Source: Linnemannia schmuckeri | Taxonomy: Eukaryota; Mortierellomycota; Mortierellomycetes; Mortierellales; Mortierellaceae | Length of the DNA stretch: 64,000 nucleotides | NCBI GenBank assembly: GCA_029449235.1 | Contig: JANATG010000001.1 | Span: forward strand, 4,092,001-4,156,000 | Direction of reading: 5' to 3' | Shown: in pieces, positions 33,616-44,216 of the stretch | Layout: every line of letters starts with the position of its first letter | How positions within the stretch are numbered: position 1 is the first letter of the stretch | Position numbers and translations under genes: made by a program | Notes under the pieces: generated by a model | The model's input: only the letters and a program-made list of their open reading frames with translations | The model's database searches: none | Told to the model about the DNA's origin: nothing

Positions 33616-36600
33616 ATGCAGCCACAGGGGCGAGTTCAAGCAGCGCGCCCCGTCCTTCAAAACGGACTCTCCGCTATCACAGGCGCCGCACCCACCGACA
33701 GTGACATATTCTACATCGATACTCACCCCGACCCTGCTGCTGCAATGGAAATCGTGCTGTGGAGCGATATCCTCATGATGTTCAAGGACGCTGTCTATGT
33801 CCGACACAACTTGCGCACACTCGCCTTCCTGAAGGGCGCCGACTTTATAATGTATGTTACTACTGGCAGAGTGCGAGCCTGTTGTGCGTTGGCAGACAAC
33901 TCCTTCTCGTTCATCTTTTCCAACTCTAACATGATTTGCTACCACGTTATACTTTCGTGTCATAGCCTCTCTCCTTTTCGAATTGCTGCTCTTCCGGGCG
34001 CGGTTTTGGAGATCGTCGTGAGTGCGCCATTGAACCTAACAGGCAACGCCACACCTTCTTCCCCCGCACCTGTCAGTGCACCTCTTACCGCACCCCTCAC
34101 TGCGGCCAACCTTCAACAGGCAACTCTCTCAGTAAACAAGAACATCCCATACCTTGCACGACCCTTTCTTGCCCCGAACAGAGTTCTCTCCCCCCTAGTC
34201 TCCAAGCCAATTCCTCCTACTGCTACTCAGTTACGACCCCCACCAGTAGCACCAAATAGTGTCGCTCGACCGCCCGCCTATTCAACTGTCCAGAAACCTG
34301 CTCACACAGCCGCTCGAGCCACTATTAGCAGAATTGCCTCTCATATCAATTTGGAACGACTGCAGGTGAGGGGTGAGGGAGACAAACAGGACTTTGCCAA
34401 GGTGTTGGAGTGCTACCTTAAGGCAGCCAAGAAGGGCCATGCTTACGCACAGTTCTCGGTCGGGAAGCTCTACTTTGACGGCAAGGATGTCAAACAAGAC
34501 TATGCCAAGAGTATGGAGTGGTACCTCAAGGCAGCGGGCCGAGGACTTGCCGAGGCTCAGGATGCTATTTGTGACCTGTACTATGAGGGCCACGGTGTTA
34601 CCAAGGACGACTCGAAAGCACTGGAGTGGGCGTACAAGGCCGCCAATCAGGGATTCGGACCAGGCTTGCGGAGTGTCGGCGTTCATTTCCATGGTGGTCT
34701 AGGAGTTGTCAAGGATTATTCTGCGGCCATGCAATGGTACCTTAAGGCGTCAGAAAAGGGGGATGCAGGTGCTCATTTCGGGATTGGACTACTGTACCGT
34801 GATGGCCATGGTGTTCTCCAGAACTACTCCAGAGCAATGGAGTGGTTCCTCAAGGCCGCCGATTTAGACTTCTCGGAAGCGTTTGTATCGATCGCTGTGA
34901 TGTACGAGAAGGGTCAAGGCGTCCCTCAGGATTATACTAAGGCGATGGAGTGGTATCTCAAGGCCGCTGAGCAAGGAGAGGCGACCGCCCAGAATAACCT
35001 CGGCATGCTGTACGGCCAGGGTTACGGTGTCGAGCAGGATCACAGCAAGGCGATTGAGTGGGTCATGAAGGCGGCGGAAAAAGGAGATGCAGTTATTCAG
35101 TGCAACCTCGGCAACTACTATCGCACAGGTGTTGGAGTTGAACAGGATCACACGAAGGCGTTCGAATGGTTCATGAAGGCCGCCAAGCAAGGGAATGCGT
35201 TGGCTCAGTTCTGGATCGGCAGCATGTACGAGGAGGGTCTTGGAGTGGCGGAGGACTGCAGCAAGGCGGCGGAGTGGTTCCTCAAAGCGGCGGAGCAGGG
35301 CCATACGAGTGCTCAGAATGACCTGGGAACGCTCTACTATGCAGGCCTCGGTGTTGAGCAGGACTATAAGAAAGCGTTCGAATGGTACCTCAAGGCTGCC
35401 AACAACAACCTTGCCGAAGCCCAGAACAATGTTGGCATGATGTACCATAAAGCTCAGGGTGTTGCGCGGGACTACTCCAAGGCCATGGAATGGTGCCTCA
35501 AGGCCGCCAATCAAGACCACGCATTCGCTCAGTACAACGTCGGGTACCTGCACGCCAATGGAGACGGAGTTGACGAGAGTCCTTCGAAAGCCGTCGAGTG
35601 GTTCAAGAAGGCCGCGGAGCAGGGGAACGTGTCAGCTCAATCTGATCTAGGCGACCACTATCGAGAGGGGGAGGGCGTCTCGCAGGACTATAACAAGGCA
35701 ATGGAATGGTACCTCAAAGCCGCCGAGGAGGGTCATGAGATGTCGCAGTTCTGGATCGCCCGTATGTACGAGGAGGGTCTTGGGGTCACGCAGAACGAGA
35801 AAAAGGCGGCGGAGTGGTATCTCAAAGCAGCGGAACAAGGACACGGATATGCTCAGTGCAATCTAGGCGTGCTGTACGAAAATGGATTGGGGGTCTCGAA
35901 GGACTACAAGAAGGCGGCAGAGTGGTACCAGAAGGCCGGCGATCAAGGACATGCAGTAGCTCAAAGTCAGCTAGGATTGCTGTACCATCATGGCCATGGT
36001 GTTCCGCAGGATTATAACAAAGCAAGGGAGTGGTTTGCGAAGGCTGCGGATCTGGAGGATGCGACGGCTCAATCCAACCTTGGAGATTACTACCGCAATG
36101 GTCTCGGTGGCCCGCAGGATTTTAAGAGAGCTCTCATATGGTACCTCCTGGCCGCTCACCAAGACGACGCTTCGGCTCAGTTCTGGATCGCCCGAATGCA
36201 CGAAGAGAGTCTCGGTATTGCAACGGACTACGACGAGGCGGTGAAGTGGTACATCAAGGCGGCGAATCAAGGGCATGCAAATGCTCTCAACAATCTGGGA
36301 AGGATCTTGTATACGGGTCGTGGCGTTGAGAAGGACTACGCCAAGGCCATGAAGTGCTTCCTCCAGGCGGCCGAGACCGGCCACGCTTCCGCCCAGAACC
36401 AGATCGGGATGATGTACCACCAAGGTCTAGGCGTCACTCGGAGCTACTCCAAGGCCATGGAGTGGTGTATGAAGGCTGCCAAACAAGGCCACGCATCCGG
36501 ACAGCACAACGTCGGCTACCTTTACAGCAAGGGCGCAGGAGTTCTGCAAGATCATTCAAAAGCCTTTGAGTGGTTCAAGAAGTCAGCACAGCAGGGGGAC

Positions 36601-37518
36601 GAGTCAGCTCAGTCCGACCTCGGCGACTATTATCGGCAAGGTCTCGGGGTTCCCCGGAACTATGGGCTTGCGATGGAGTGGTACATCAAGGCCGCTAGTC
36701 AGGAGGATAAATCGTCTCAGTTCTGGCTCGGGCATATGTATGAAGAGGGTCTTGGAGTCGCACAGAACTATCGACTTGCAGCGGAGTGGTACCACAAGGC
36801 GGCGGACCAAGGATACACGGACGCCCAACACAATCTAGGGGCGATGTACCATGCGGGCCGTGGCGTTTCGCGAGACTACAAGAAAGCGATAGAGTGGTAT
36901 CTGCTGGCGGCGAAGGAGGGGAATGCCCAGGCCGAGAACAAGATTGGTTTGATGTACCACCAAGGACAGGGGGTCTCCCAAGATTACCGACTTGCCCTTC
37001 TGTGGTGTCTCAAAGCGGCTAGCCGAGGTCATGCAGTCTCCCAGTACAATGTCGGCCAGTATTACCATGACGGCACTGGGGTCGACCGGGATTATTCAAA
37101 AGCCGTAGAGTGGTTCAAGCAGGCTGCAGATCAAGGGGACAAGTCGGCCCAGTTCAGTCTTGGCAATTGCTACCGTATGGGACTCGGTGTTCGACAGGAC
37201 TACAGGAAGGCGCTCGACTGGTACATTATGGCGGCCAACCAAGGACACGCACCGTCACAAGTATGGGTCGGCTATATCTGTGAGACGGGTCTTGGAGTCG
37301 CTCAGGATTTCCGAGCGGCGATGGCATGGTATCGGAGGGCGGGTGAGCAAGGAGACTCGAATGCACAGAATGCGATAGGAGCATTGTACCATTGGGGTAA
37401 TGGAGTACCGCAGGATCCGCGAAAGGCGATGGAGTGGTACATCAAGGCCGCTAACCAAGGCAGCGCACAAGCGAGACAAAACATGGATATTCTTTACCAA
37501 CACGGCTACCGTCATTAG
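33616..37518 (+). CDS. Sel1-repeat protein with 29 repeats
   Basis: Two exons: 33616-33851 and 33966-37518, 1262 aa spliced. The 114-nt intron is a multiple of three and has no stop, so the frame reads straight through; the GT-AG sites, and exact match to the intron place in the upstream paralogue, show it is an intron. Residues about 15-105 repeat the unnamed N-terminal module (IFYIDTHPDPAA, IVLWSDILMMFKDAVYVR, LAFLKGADF, PFRIAALPGAVLEIVV). A Pro/Ala/Thr linker precedes 29 Sel1 repeats that run almost to the stop codon. Such a long solenoid implies a scaffold or adaptor role (inference). Repeats from 35203 on follow a 540-bp higher-order unit. It arose by tandem duplication with the upstream gene. 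Confidence 0.92.
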   Translation: MQPQGRVQAARPVLQNGLSAITGAAPTDSDIFYIDTHPDPAAAMEIVLWSDILMMFKDAVYVRHNLRTLAFLKGADFIMYVTTGRVRACCALADNSFSFIFSNSNMICYHVILSCHSLSPFRIAALPGAVLEIVVSAPLNLTGNATPSSPAPVSAPLTAPLTAANLQQATLSVNKNIPYLARPFLAPNRVLSPLVSKPIPPTATQLRPPPVAPNSVARPPAYSTVQKPAHTAARATISRIASHINLERLQVRGEGDKQDFAKVLECYLKAAKKGHAYAQFSVGKLYFDGKDVKQDYAKSMEWYLKAAGRGLAEAQDAICDLYYEGHGVTKDDSKALEWAYKAANQGFGPGLRSVGVHFHGGLGVVKDYSAAMQWYLKASEKGDAGAHFGIGLLYRDGHGVLQNYSRAMEWFLKAADLDFSEAFVSIAVMYEKGQGVPQDYTKAMEWYLKAAEQGEATAQNNLGMLYGQGYGVEQDHSKAIEWVMKAAEKGDAVIQCNLGNYYRTGVGVEQDHTKAFEWFMKAAKQGNALAQFWIGSMYEEGLGVAEDCSKAAEWFLKAAEQGHTSAQNDLGTLYYAGLGVEQDYKKAFEWYLKAANNNLAEAQNNVGMMYHKAQGVARDYSKAMEWCLKAANQDHAFAQYNVGYLHANGDGVDESPSKAVEWFKKAAEQGNVSAQSDLGDHYREGEGVSQDYNKAMEWYLKAAEEGHEMSQFWIARMYEEGLGVTQNEKKAAEWYLKAAEQGHGYAQCNLGVLYENGLGVSKDYKKAAEWYQKAGDQGHAVAQSQLGLLYHHGHGVPQDYNKAREWFAKAADLEDATAQSNLGDYYRNGLGGPQDFKRALIWYLLAAHQDDASAQFWIARMHEESLGIATDYDEAVKWYIKAANQGHANALNNLGRILYTGRGVEKDYAKAMKCFLQAAETGHASAQNQIGMMYHQGLGVTRSYSKAMEWCMKAAKQGHASGQHNVGYLYSKGAGVLQDHSKAFEWFKKSAQQGDESAQSDLGDYYRQGLGVPRNYGLAMEWYIKAASQEDKSSQFWLGHMYEEGLGVAQNYRLAAEWYHKAADQGYTDAQHNLGAMYHAGRGVSRDYKKAIEWYLLAAKEGNAQAENKIGLMYHQGQGVSQDYRLALLWCLKAASRGHAVSQYNVGQYYHDGTGVDRDYSKAVEWFKQAADQGDKSAQFSLGNCYRMGLGVRQDYRKALDWYIMAANQGHAPSQVWVGYICETGLGVAQDFRAAMAWYRRAGEQGDSNAQNAIGALYHWGNGVPQDPRKAMEWYIKAANQGSAQARQNMDILYQHGYRH
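35203..37484 (+). repeat. 540-bp higher-order repeat of five Sel1 motifs
   Basis: The distinctive motif SQFW-or-AQFW followed by M-EE-LG recurs at 35203, 35743, 36175, 36715 and (as SQVWVG) 37255. Spacings are 540, 432, 540 and 540 bp, that is five, four, five and five Sel1 motifs. A second marker (NLGNYYR / SDLGDHYR / SDLGDYYR) follows the same spacing. Confidence 0.85.
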
Positions 37519-38315
37519 CAGCTGTTCTATGCAACATATACCCAAGTGTTTTTTTTTTTTTTTTTTTTTTTTTTTGGTCAATGGATCAGAATTTTGTGTT
37601 GTCGCTGATGAGACAACAGGTGCCTTGTGTGCGTAAGATAATTTTTCTTCTAGATCTTGCTCACAAAAGAACAAAAGAGAGCTAGACTTACGGAGTGGTC
37701 GATGCTCCTTCTACTTTGATTACTCCACATAGATGCACACAAATAAATAACAAGAACAGAAGGAAAAAAAAAAAAAAAAAAAAAAAAGAGGCTCTGGGTC
37801 GCACGTGCTTTGCACCTCAAACAGTGTGGAGGGCGCCTACAAAGAGAGGCAATCAAAATTGAATTTCTTTCTGGCAGTGGGCCAATCAGGGGGCGAAATG
37901 ACATGGCACACTTCGCCTCGTTCACGCACATTAGTATCACATATCGACTTCTCCCTTTCTTTTTTCCCTCCCTCCCCTTCTACTGTACCGTAGTTTAGTC
38001 TCTTTCGTCTCTTGGCCCCTTCGACTCCTGTCCTGTGCCCTTTAGCCCACCATTTTTTTTTTTTTTTTTTTTTTTTTTACATTTTTTGTTGCTCATCGTC
38101 CTCGCTGCTCTCATCCCTTTGCTCACTCTCTTTCTTTTTTACCTTTTTACTTTTCTGAATTCCTTTTTCTCTTCTTCCTTCTTTCTTTTCACTTTTCTTT
38201 CTTCTTTTACATTCACGCCAGGACACGTCAACAACAGGAAACAACAAGCGCGCTCTCGCAACCACATAAACAACAATAACAACAACGACAACTACAACGA
38301 CGACGACATATACAT
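37519..38315. other. Intergenic with three long homopolymers
   Basis: No gene. Contains T27 at 37549-37575 (30 nt after the Sel1 stop), A24 at 37764-37787 and T26 at 38053-38078, then a TC-rich to CA-rich leader before the GRASP gene. The first T run may lie in the Sel1 3' UTR. Confidence 0.6.
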
Positions 38316-40890
38316 ATGGGAAACTCGACTTCAGGAGACAAGGGCAGGTACCGCCACGGGTACCATGTGCTCATGGTAAACAATGCAACAACAAAACACT
38401 TCACGACACATCTCTCAGCCTCATCCTCCCCTCTTCGTCTGCCCCGTACAAAAAGCAGAAACCAATCACCACTCAACTTATGCTGTTTGCCCATCCCAAG
38501 AAACAACACATCTCACCTGCCATCACTTTGCTTGCTTTCTGAACATATTGATGTAGGTCAAGGAGAACACGCCTGCTGCCCGAGCGGGTCTTCGTCCGTA
38601 CTTTGACTATATCATGGGTATCAACGGTATCCGGTTGGTAAGTGACAACATAATATTAGCCTTCTTGTTTTTTTCACCGTTTCTCTCCCCTGCTTGTGTT
38701 CTGCTAGTAACGGACCAGACTACTTGCCTTTTCCCCATGTTGTAATAGAACAAGGAGGACTCGGTTCTGCGCGATCAAATGGAATCGAGCGAGGACAGAC
38801 CTGTGATCCTGGATATTTATTCTACAAGGGAGCAAGCGTTACGAAGTATGCGCCAATGCCTATGCATGGGATAAAAACATTTGTTCAATGCTCCATTGGA
38901 GAGAAAGAATGATTGTGTATGTTCTCTTTGTCTCGACAATGCACATTCGCGCTCTAACAACTCGTTACTGCATTTTTCTCCGTTGCTTCTTTTGCATCAA
39001 ATTGAAACAATAATAATAGAGGTCGAATTAACACCAGTACATAAATGGGACAATGGCAAGGACGGATATATTGGCTGCAGTATTCGGTTCTGTCTCTTTG
39101 ACACCATCAGCGACGTAGTTTGGCATATCTTGGTAAGGGACTTATTATCATTTTACTTACTGTTTGCACATCTGTCGAAAGGAATAAAGGAGAGAAACTT
39201 TTAAAATGATGATGACTAATGCTCTTGTACTTCTTTTCCACTACTTCTTGGGCTGTATTGTTTTTTTCTGCAATGATTTTTTTCTCTTTTGTAGGATGTG
39301 GCACCTGGGTCACCGGCAATGGAGGCGGGGCTTTGTGCTCACGCAGATTATGTCATTGGAACGCCGCTGGGGATCATGAGGGGCGAACAAGACCTTTACG
39401 ACCTCGTTGAGGATTACATTGCAGATGAGTTGCCCTTGCATGTTTATAACGCCAACACCAACGAAGTCAGAGAGGTATAGTTCCTGTCTTGTTTTGTTTC
39501 AGCGACAAACAAGGTGTTTGAGTAAGGCTTGCTTATTACATGATGGTAACTAATGTGTATCTTTTATGTATCAATGTATTTAGGTCATTATTATTCCGCG
39601 TGAAGATTGGGGAGGGCAGGGTCTTCTGGGCTGCGATGTCGGATTCGGGTAAGTGAAAAACACATACTTTATGGTGCGAAAAATCGAGAATCACTCAAAG
39701 TTTCTTGAATGATGCTGACACCTTTGTCTCTTGCTGTCGCCACTAGATATTTGCACCGGTTACCAAAACGAGATCATATAAGTCGTCAAACAAATGGCTC
39801 TGGAGATGTCAAAGAGAAGGTACACACGGCATTCGTCAATACTGAGAAGCCGGTACATAAGGAGGCACCCATATTCCAAGAAAAACAGCAATTAGAGACT
39901 TCGTCAGATGAGCATATGGTTACAGAAAAGTCGACACATCATTATCAGAGAGTTCACGATGGTAACAACAACACAGATACCCAGGGAGCTGGAAACTATG
40001 AAACGACAGTTCCTACCCCACAGCCAGCCCGACTTGAAACAACCTTGTCTACTGATGAACGACCAGTTCCTGAGCCAGCAGCCAACTATGGTGATGACGG
40101 TGAGGAGATTACGACGGTGACTATTACCGAACTGGTAAGCCCAGAGCAAGCTGGAACAGTGACGACAGCAACCGCAGAACCTGCACAGTCAGCCGAGGCT
40201 GTGGTTACCCCTATCACACCCACAGATAACAACGAAACCAATACCGCAGCGACAGGGGCAACCGAGGAGGAGGAGGAAAGCAGGAACAACGAATCTTTGT
40301 CGACACCTGTCGAGAAGGAAGTCCCACCAAAGTCGAATGTGTCTGAGACACGTATATCGTCCGAACAGCCCATCGGTTCAGAAAAGACATCTGACCTCGC
40401 AAGCATCGACACCACCGAGACACCTTCCTCATATCAGCAACAGCAACAACAACAGCAGCAGCAACATCGTCCACAGGCTATTGCCGCAAGGATGAAACCC
40501 GGTATCCATGGTCGAGGCAGTTTTAGCGCCGGTATTGGTGGTGGACGAGGAAGAATTGGTCATGATGGGTTCCCCAGGAACGGTGGGATCTCATTACAGG
40601 ATGTGCAGGCGCAAGCGCAGCAGGGATCTTCTGAGTATCGTGAGAAGGAAAAGCTGGAAAAGGAGGAGCGGATGTCGGCGTCGAATGAATCGTTGAATGT
40701 TCAGGTTCTGGATAACGACGATGATAGTAATGATGATGACGGTAGCTACAATGAGAAGAAGGGACGCGTGAAAGGCGAGAGGAGGAGGAGGCGGAGGACC
40801 AAGGAGGAGATGGATGCGGATTTCCATGAGATTGTGGTTGAAGGGATGATTCGGAACATGTCCCTTGGTTCTTCGATCTTTCCTCTGTGA
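38316..40890 (+). CDS. GRASP55/65-family Golgi stacking protein
   Basis: Seven exons: 38316-38375, 38557-38637, 38749-38845, 39020-39132, 39295-39474, 39584-39648, 39747-40890; 579 aa. It starts MGNSTS, an N-myristoylation signal with Gly2. Two tandem GRASP-type PDZ domains fill residues 1-205: GYHVLM-VKENTPAARAGL, FDYIMGINGIRL, then GYIGCSIRFCLF, VAPGSPAMEAGL, ADYVIG, WGGQGLLGCDVGFGYLHRLP. GRASPs tether Golgi cisternae and act in unconventional secretion (Grh1 in yeast). The remaining 375 residues are acidic, Thr/Glu/Gln-rich and disordered with a Q10 tract, comparable to the serine/proline-rich tail of other GRASPs. The tail ends in a basic, helical segment. It is convergent with the HPP gene. 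Confidence 0.94.
40435..40464 (+). repeat. Q10 codon repeat (CAG/CAA)
   Basis: Ten consecutive Gln codons of mixed CAG and CAA in the GRASP tail. The mixed codons suggest it is more stable than a pure CAG run. Confidence 0.9.
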
Positions 40891-41097
40891 GAAAGGTTTA
40901 TTGCCTTCCAGGGGCGGGAGGAAGGAAACGAAAATAAAAAACTCTTTTTTTTATTATTGTCATATTGATATCGCTAAAAAAGAATGTTTTTGAGACTTTC
41001 TAGGTATCGGGTGGAGAGGGGTTAAGGAATGGATGCGTGATATTAATGGATGCATAGGAAAAATAAATGAAGGGGATGGGGAGGGGATGTAAGTCAT

Positions 41098-42802
41098 CTA
41101 GGTGGAGGTGGAGTTGGAAGTAGCGGCAAGACGGGTCTCGAGGTCCTGGATACGTTGGTGGAGCTGCTCAATCGTAGCACGGTACTCTTCCTCCGTACCA
41201 GAAGCCACTACCGCCACATGGGGGTTAGTGGCGCTTGGAGAAGAAGCGTAAGAAGGATGAGGGGATCCTCGGAGACCAATCAGAATCGAGTGGCGCTTGT
41301 TGGTGGGTCCGTGGCCGTGCTCGAGGTCCTTGACGGAGGGTGAGGAGGAAGGGGAGGATGAGCCGCTGTTGTGTGCGTGTCTCTCCAACAGCTTCTCACC
41401 GTCTTTGAGTTCTTCTTTGCGGTCGCCGCCGTAGTAGACTGCGTACTGGCCAGCGGGGTGGGAGTGGGCGTGGCCGTGGCCGTAGCCGTGGGAGTGGGTG
41501 CTGAGGACTGGTCGTGGCGAGGAAGGGGTGATAGAGGTTGGTAGATGATCTGAAGGGTGGTTATCGGGTGTGGCGGTTTCTTTAGCGATGGAGAATGTCA
41601 ATGACGAGCTTGAAGAGATGGGCTGATGAGTCAACGGCTTGTTGTTATTGCTAAGAGGGGATGCCACATCTCCTTGTACCGTCTTCTGCACCTGCTCCTC
41701 CTCCTCCTCCTCCTCTTCCTCCTCATCATCGGGTGACACAAAATCCGCAAGAGTAGTCGCCATATCCTGATCAACAACCTGGACAACCCTCGACTTGGGC
41801 GCCCACCAATGAGAAGGATAAGTCCTCACGACATTATTCACAACCATGGCGACAATCATCATCAACGCGACACCCAATGCAATTGGGCAAAGCAAGTACC
41901 AATACCCAAGATCATAAATAGCTTGTCCCCCTGAGACGGCAATGAGAGCAGAGGCAGAGGCAGGGGGATGAACAGTATGAGTGAGTTGCATGACGAAGAG
42001 GGAGATGGAGACGGCGAGGGAGCAGAGGAGCCAGTGAAGCTTGTTGAAGAGGTCTTCGGACATGAGGTTGAAGAGTTTGTAGAGGGATACTCCGATGAAC
42101 GAGGCCAGAATATGTCCGCCTACTAGAAGAGGAGGGAAAGTTTAAATAAGAGGAAGGTGGTGTGGTTTCATTCAGTATCAGCGATTTGTTGTTGGTAAAA
42201 AGGTTAAAAAAAAAAGAGAGAGATTTACCCGCCCGACTTGACCATATTTGAAATAAAGCCCGCATATTGTTGCATATTGCAGAGCGAATGGAATCATAGC
42301 GGGCGATTTAGTGCAAAGGGGATCGACGGCGTCAAATTGACACAAGGAAAAAGAAAAAAAAAAAAAGGATGGAGCACTCAATGTAATGGGTAGAGCGCAA
42401 TTGGACAGTCATCGTTTTGTTTGTTTGTTGTTGTTGCCACATACGCATCACAAGGGATCAAGTGCAAAGAGAAATAGGGGAGCAAGAGAAGAAAAGAGGA
42501 GGAGGAGGAAGGAGGCACCTACTGACGTTACGAGGCTGGGAGAGGGGGGCCTCGATGGCACCATAGATAAGAACGGCCGAGGCACCAAAGGAACCGGCTA
42601 TGACGGGTGTGTTCCTGTCGATGAACCACTGCGCATTGTAGGTCAAGGAAGCGACGATGGCAATGCCGACAAAGGAACCGACAAAGGACGAGAGGAGGAC
42701 TTGGATTCTGGTTGGGGGTTTAGGGGGGGCCTTGAGTTTCTTGGGATCGTAGCGTTGGCCCTTCATCTTGCTGAAATATGTCTGGATCGCTGGGGACACC
42801 AT
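41098..42802 (-). CDS. HPP-family integral membrane protein
   Basis: Two exons: 42523-42802 and 41098-42122, joined as PRNV-IGGHILA in phase; 434 aa. Residues 1-200 form the HPP domain with about four or five membrane segments: VLLSSFVGSFVGIAIVASL, NTPVIAGSFGASAVLIYG, the family motif LSQPRNVIGGHILASFIGV, then HTVHPPASASALIAVSGG and LLCPIALGVALMMIVAMVV. The HPP motif itself (VHPPAS) gives the family its name; plant and bacterial members include nitrite transporters, so small-ion transport is a reasonable but unproven role. The C-terminal half is cytosolic and disordered, with a poly-Glu tract, a His-rich stretch (HGYGHGHAHSH) and a final short coiled coil. The 400-nt intron is longer than most here. 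Confidence 0.9.
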
Positions 42803-44216
42803 TTTGTTTTGAAGAACGATGAGTAAAGTGTTATTTGAAGTGATGTTTAGGATTGCTACTGTGTGGAGTCGATACACGTGGGGGAGGGTGGAGGAGAGGG
42901 TATGTGCGTGGTGAGACTAATGCAAAGTATGAAGGATGTTGTCTGATGAAGAAGCGATGATTGCGAGTGGGGAATGAGCAATGAATAGAAGAGTGAGTGA
43001 GTGGTCGGTCGTGTGATGAATGAGGAGCGACGAAGGAAGGAGGATAAGACGTTGCACCAGGCCAGGAGAGGGGAACAAAAGCGAAGAGTGAAGAGAAAAC
43101 GAAAGAGTGGGAAGTGGCAGCGCCTTTTATAATTTTTGTGGAGGAAAAAACGACAAGAGAAGAGAGTTGCGAAGCAGCACAAGAGGGGCAATTGAGGAAA
43201 AATAGAGAAATTTTCAATTCCAGAAATCGCTCATTCTCTCATTCAGTTTGCATGGCATTTGTATCTGACTACAGTACTTGGCCGGGTATTCACAAGGTGT
43301 TGCAGTACTGTACAGTGTACAGTACACAGACGCCGTGAAAGCTTAATAATCCACCCCTCGTACTCTCTCAATGCTAAGCCATTGGTCTTTTCGTTGATGC
43401 AGCATGCAATATTTACCCACGAAGATAACGAACAACAAAAGTACTCGGCGTCCTCTTTTGTCATTCTTTATCAGATTCATTCAGCGTCGTGCTTCGCTTC
43501 TCCTTCCTTCTCGTTCCTCCTCCTTCCGATGATTGCCTTTTGTTGACATCCGTTAACTCTTTTTTCTTTGTCTTCATCAAGCTTCAATCACCAGGGTCCT
43601 GCTGGACAATTTTTCCTTTTCCTTTTTTTTTTATGTTGGCTCCACCGAGTCAACTACCCCGCCTTTTATTACCCTGTCCTGTGTATTTCGAATTTATTCA
43701 TTTTATTCTTTTTCTTGATCCGTCACGTGGCTAACGGTCGTTGGATTCCATTTACAGAGTGTTCCAATACTTCTGTTTGTCCTCGACTGTTTGTCTGTCT
43801 GGTGTGCCTCCTGTTTCTCGCTTTCCTTTTCCTGCAAGGTGTTGTGTTGTGTTGAATCCCATCCACATCCAGTCAGTCTTAGCCAGTCCACTCTCTGCTT
43901 CGACCATCATCTTTTTCTTTTTCTTTTTTTTTTTTTTTTTTTTTTTTCTTGGTGCTCATCTGCTCACTTTTCTTCTTCTCCATTACACACACACCACCAC
44001 CACCACCTGTCGCTCTTTGTCGTCACCCTCCTTTCCTTCTTTTTTTACTTTCTACTCCATCCTCCTTCTCTTCTTTTTCTTTCCTCCTCTCATCTCCTTT
44101 CTCCTTCCCCTGTCTCCCTCGCTTCCTTCTTCAGTCTTCTCCTCCACCCCCTGCCCCTTCCTTCGCTCCTACCTCCCTCCTCTCTCCTCCTTCTACATAC
44201 TCACATACAAGAAAAA
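42803..44216. other. Divergent intergenic region HPP / Sec2
   Basis: 1.4 kb between two start codons. Contains a 21-bp palindrome at 43305-43325, a T24 run near 43924-43947 and a long pyrimidine-rich leader before the Sec2 gene (44040-44200). No gene. Confidence 0.6.
43305..43325. promoter_or_regulatory. 21-bp perfect palindrome, possible operator
   Basis: Arms GTACTGTACA and TGTACAGTAC are exact reverse complements separated by a single G. It lies midway in the divergent HPP/Sec2 promoter region. A dimeric transcription factor site is possible; chance occurrence cannot be excluded. Confidence 0.4.

Noticed and set aside
34864..35553. 229-codon antisense frame in the 29-repeat Sel1 gene
   Set aside because: Same cause: repeat-driven shadow frame of the sense Sel1 array.
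31000..37518. CRISPR-like direct repeats
   Set aside because: The regular 108-bp periodicity encodes Sel1 motifs in an open frame; there are no conserved non-coding repeats and unique spacers.
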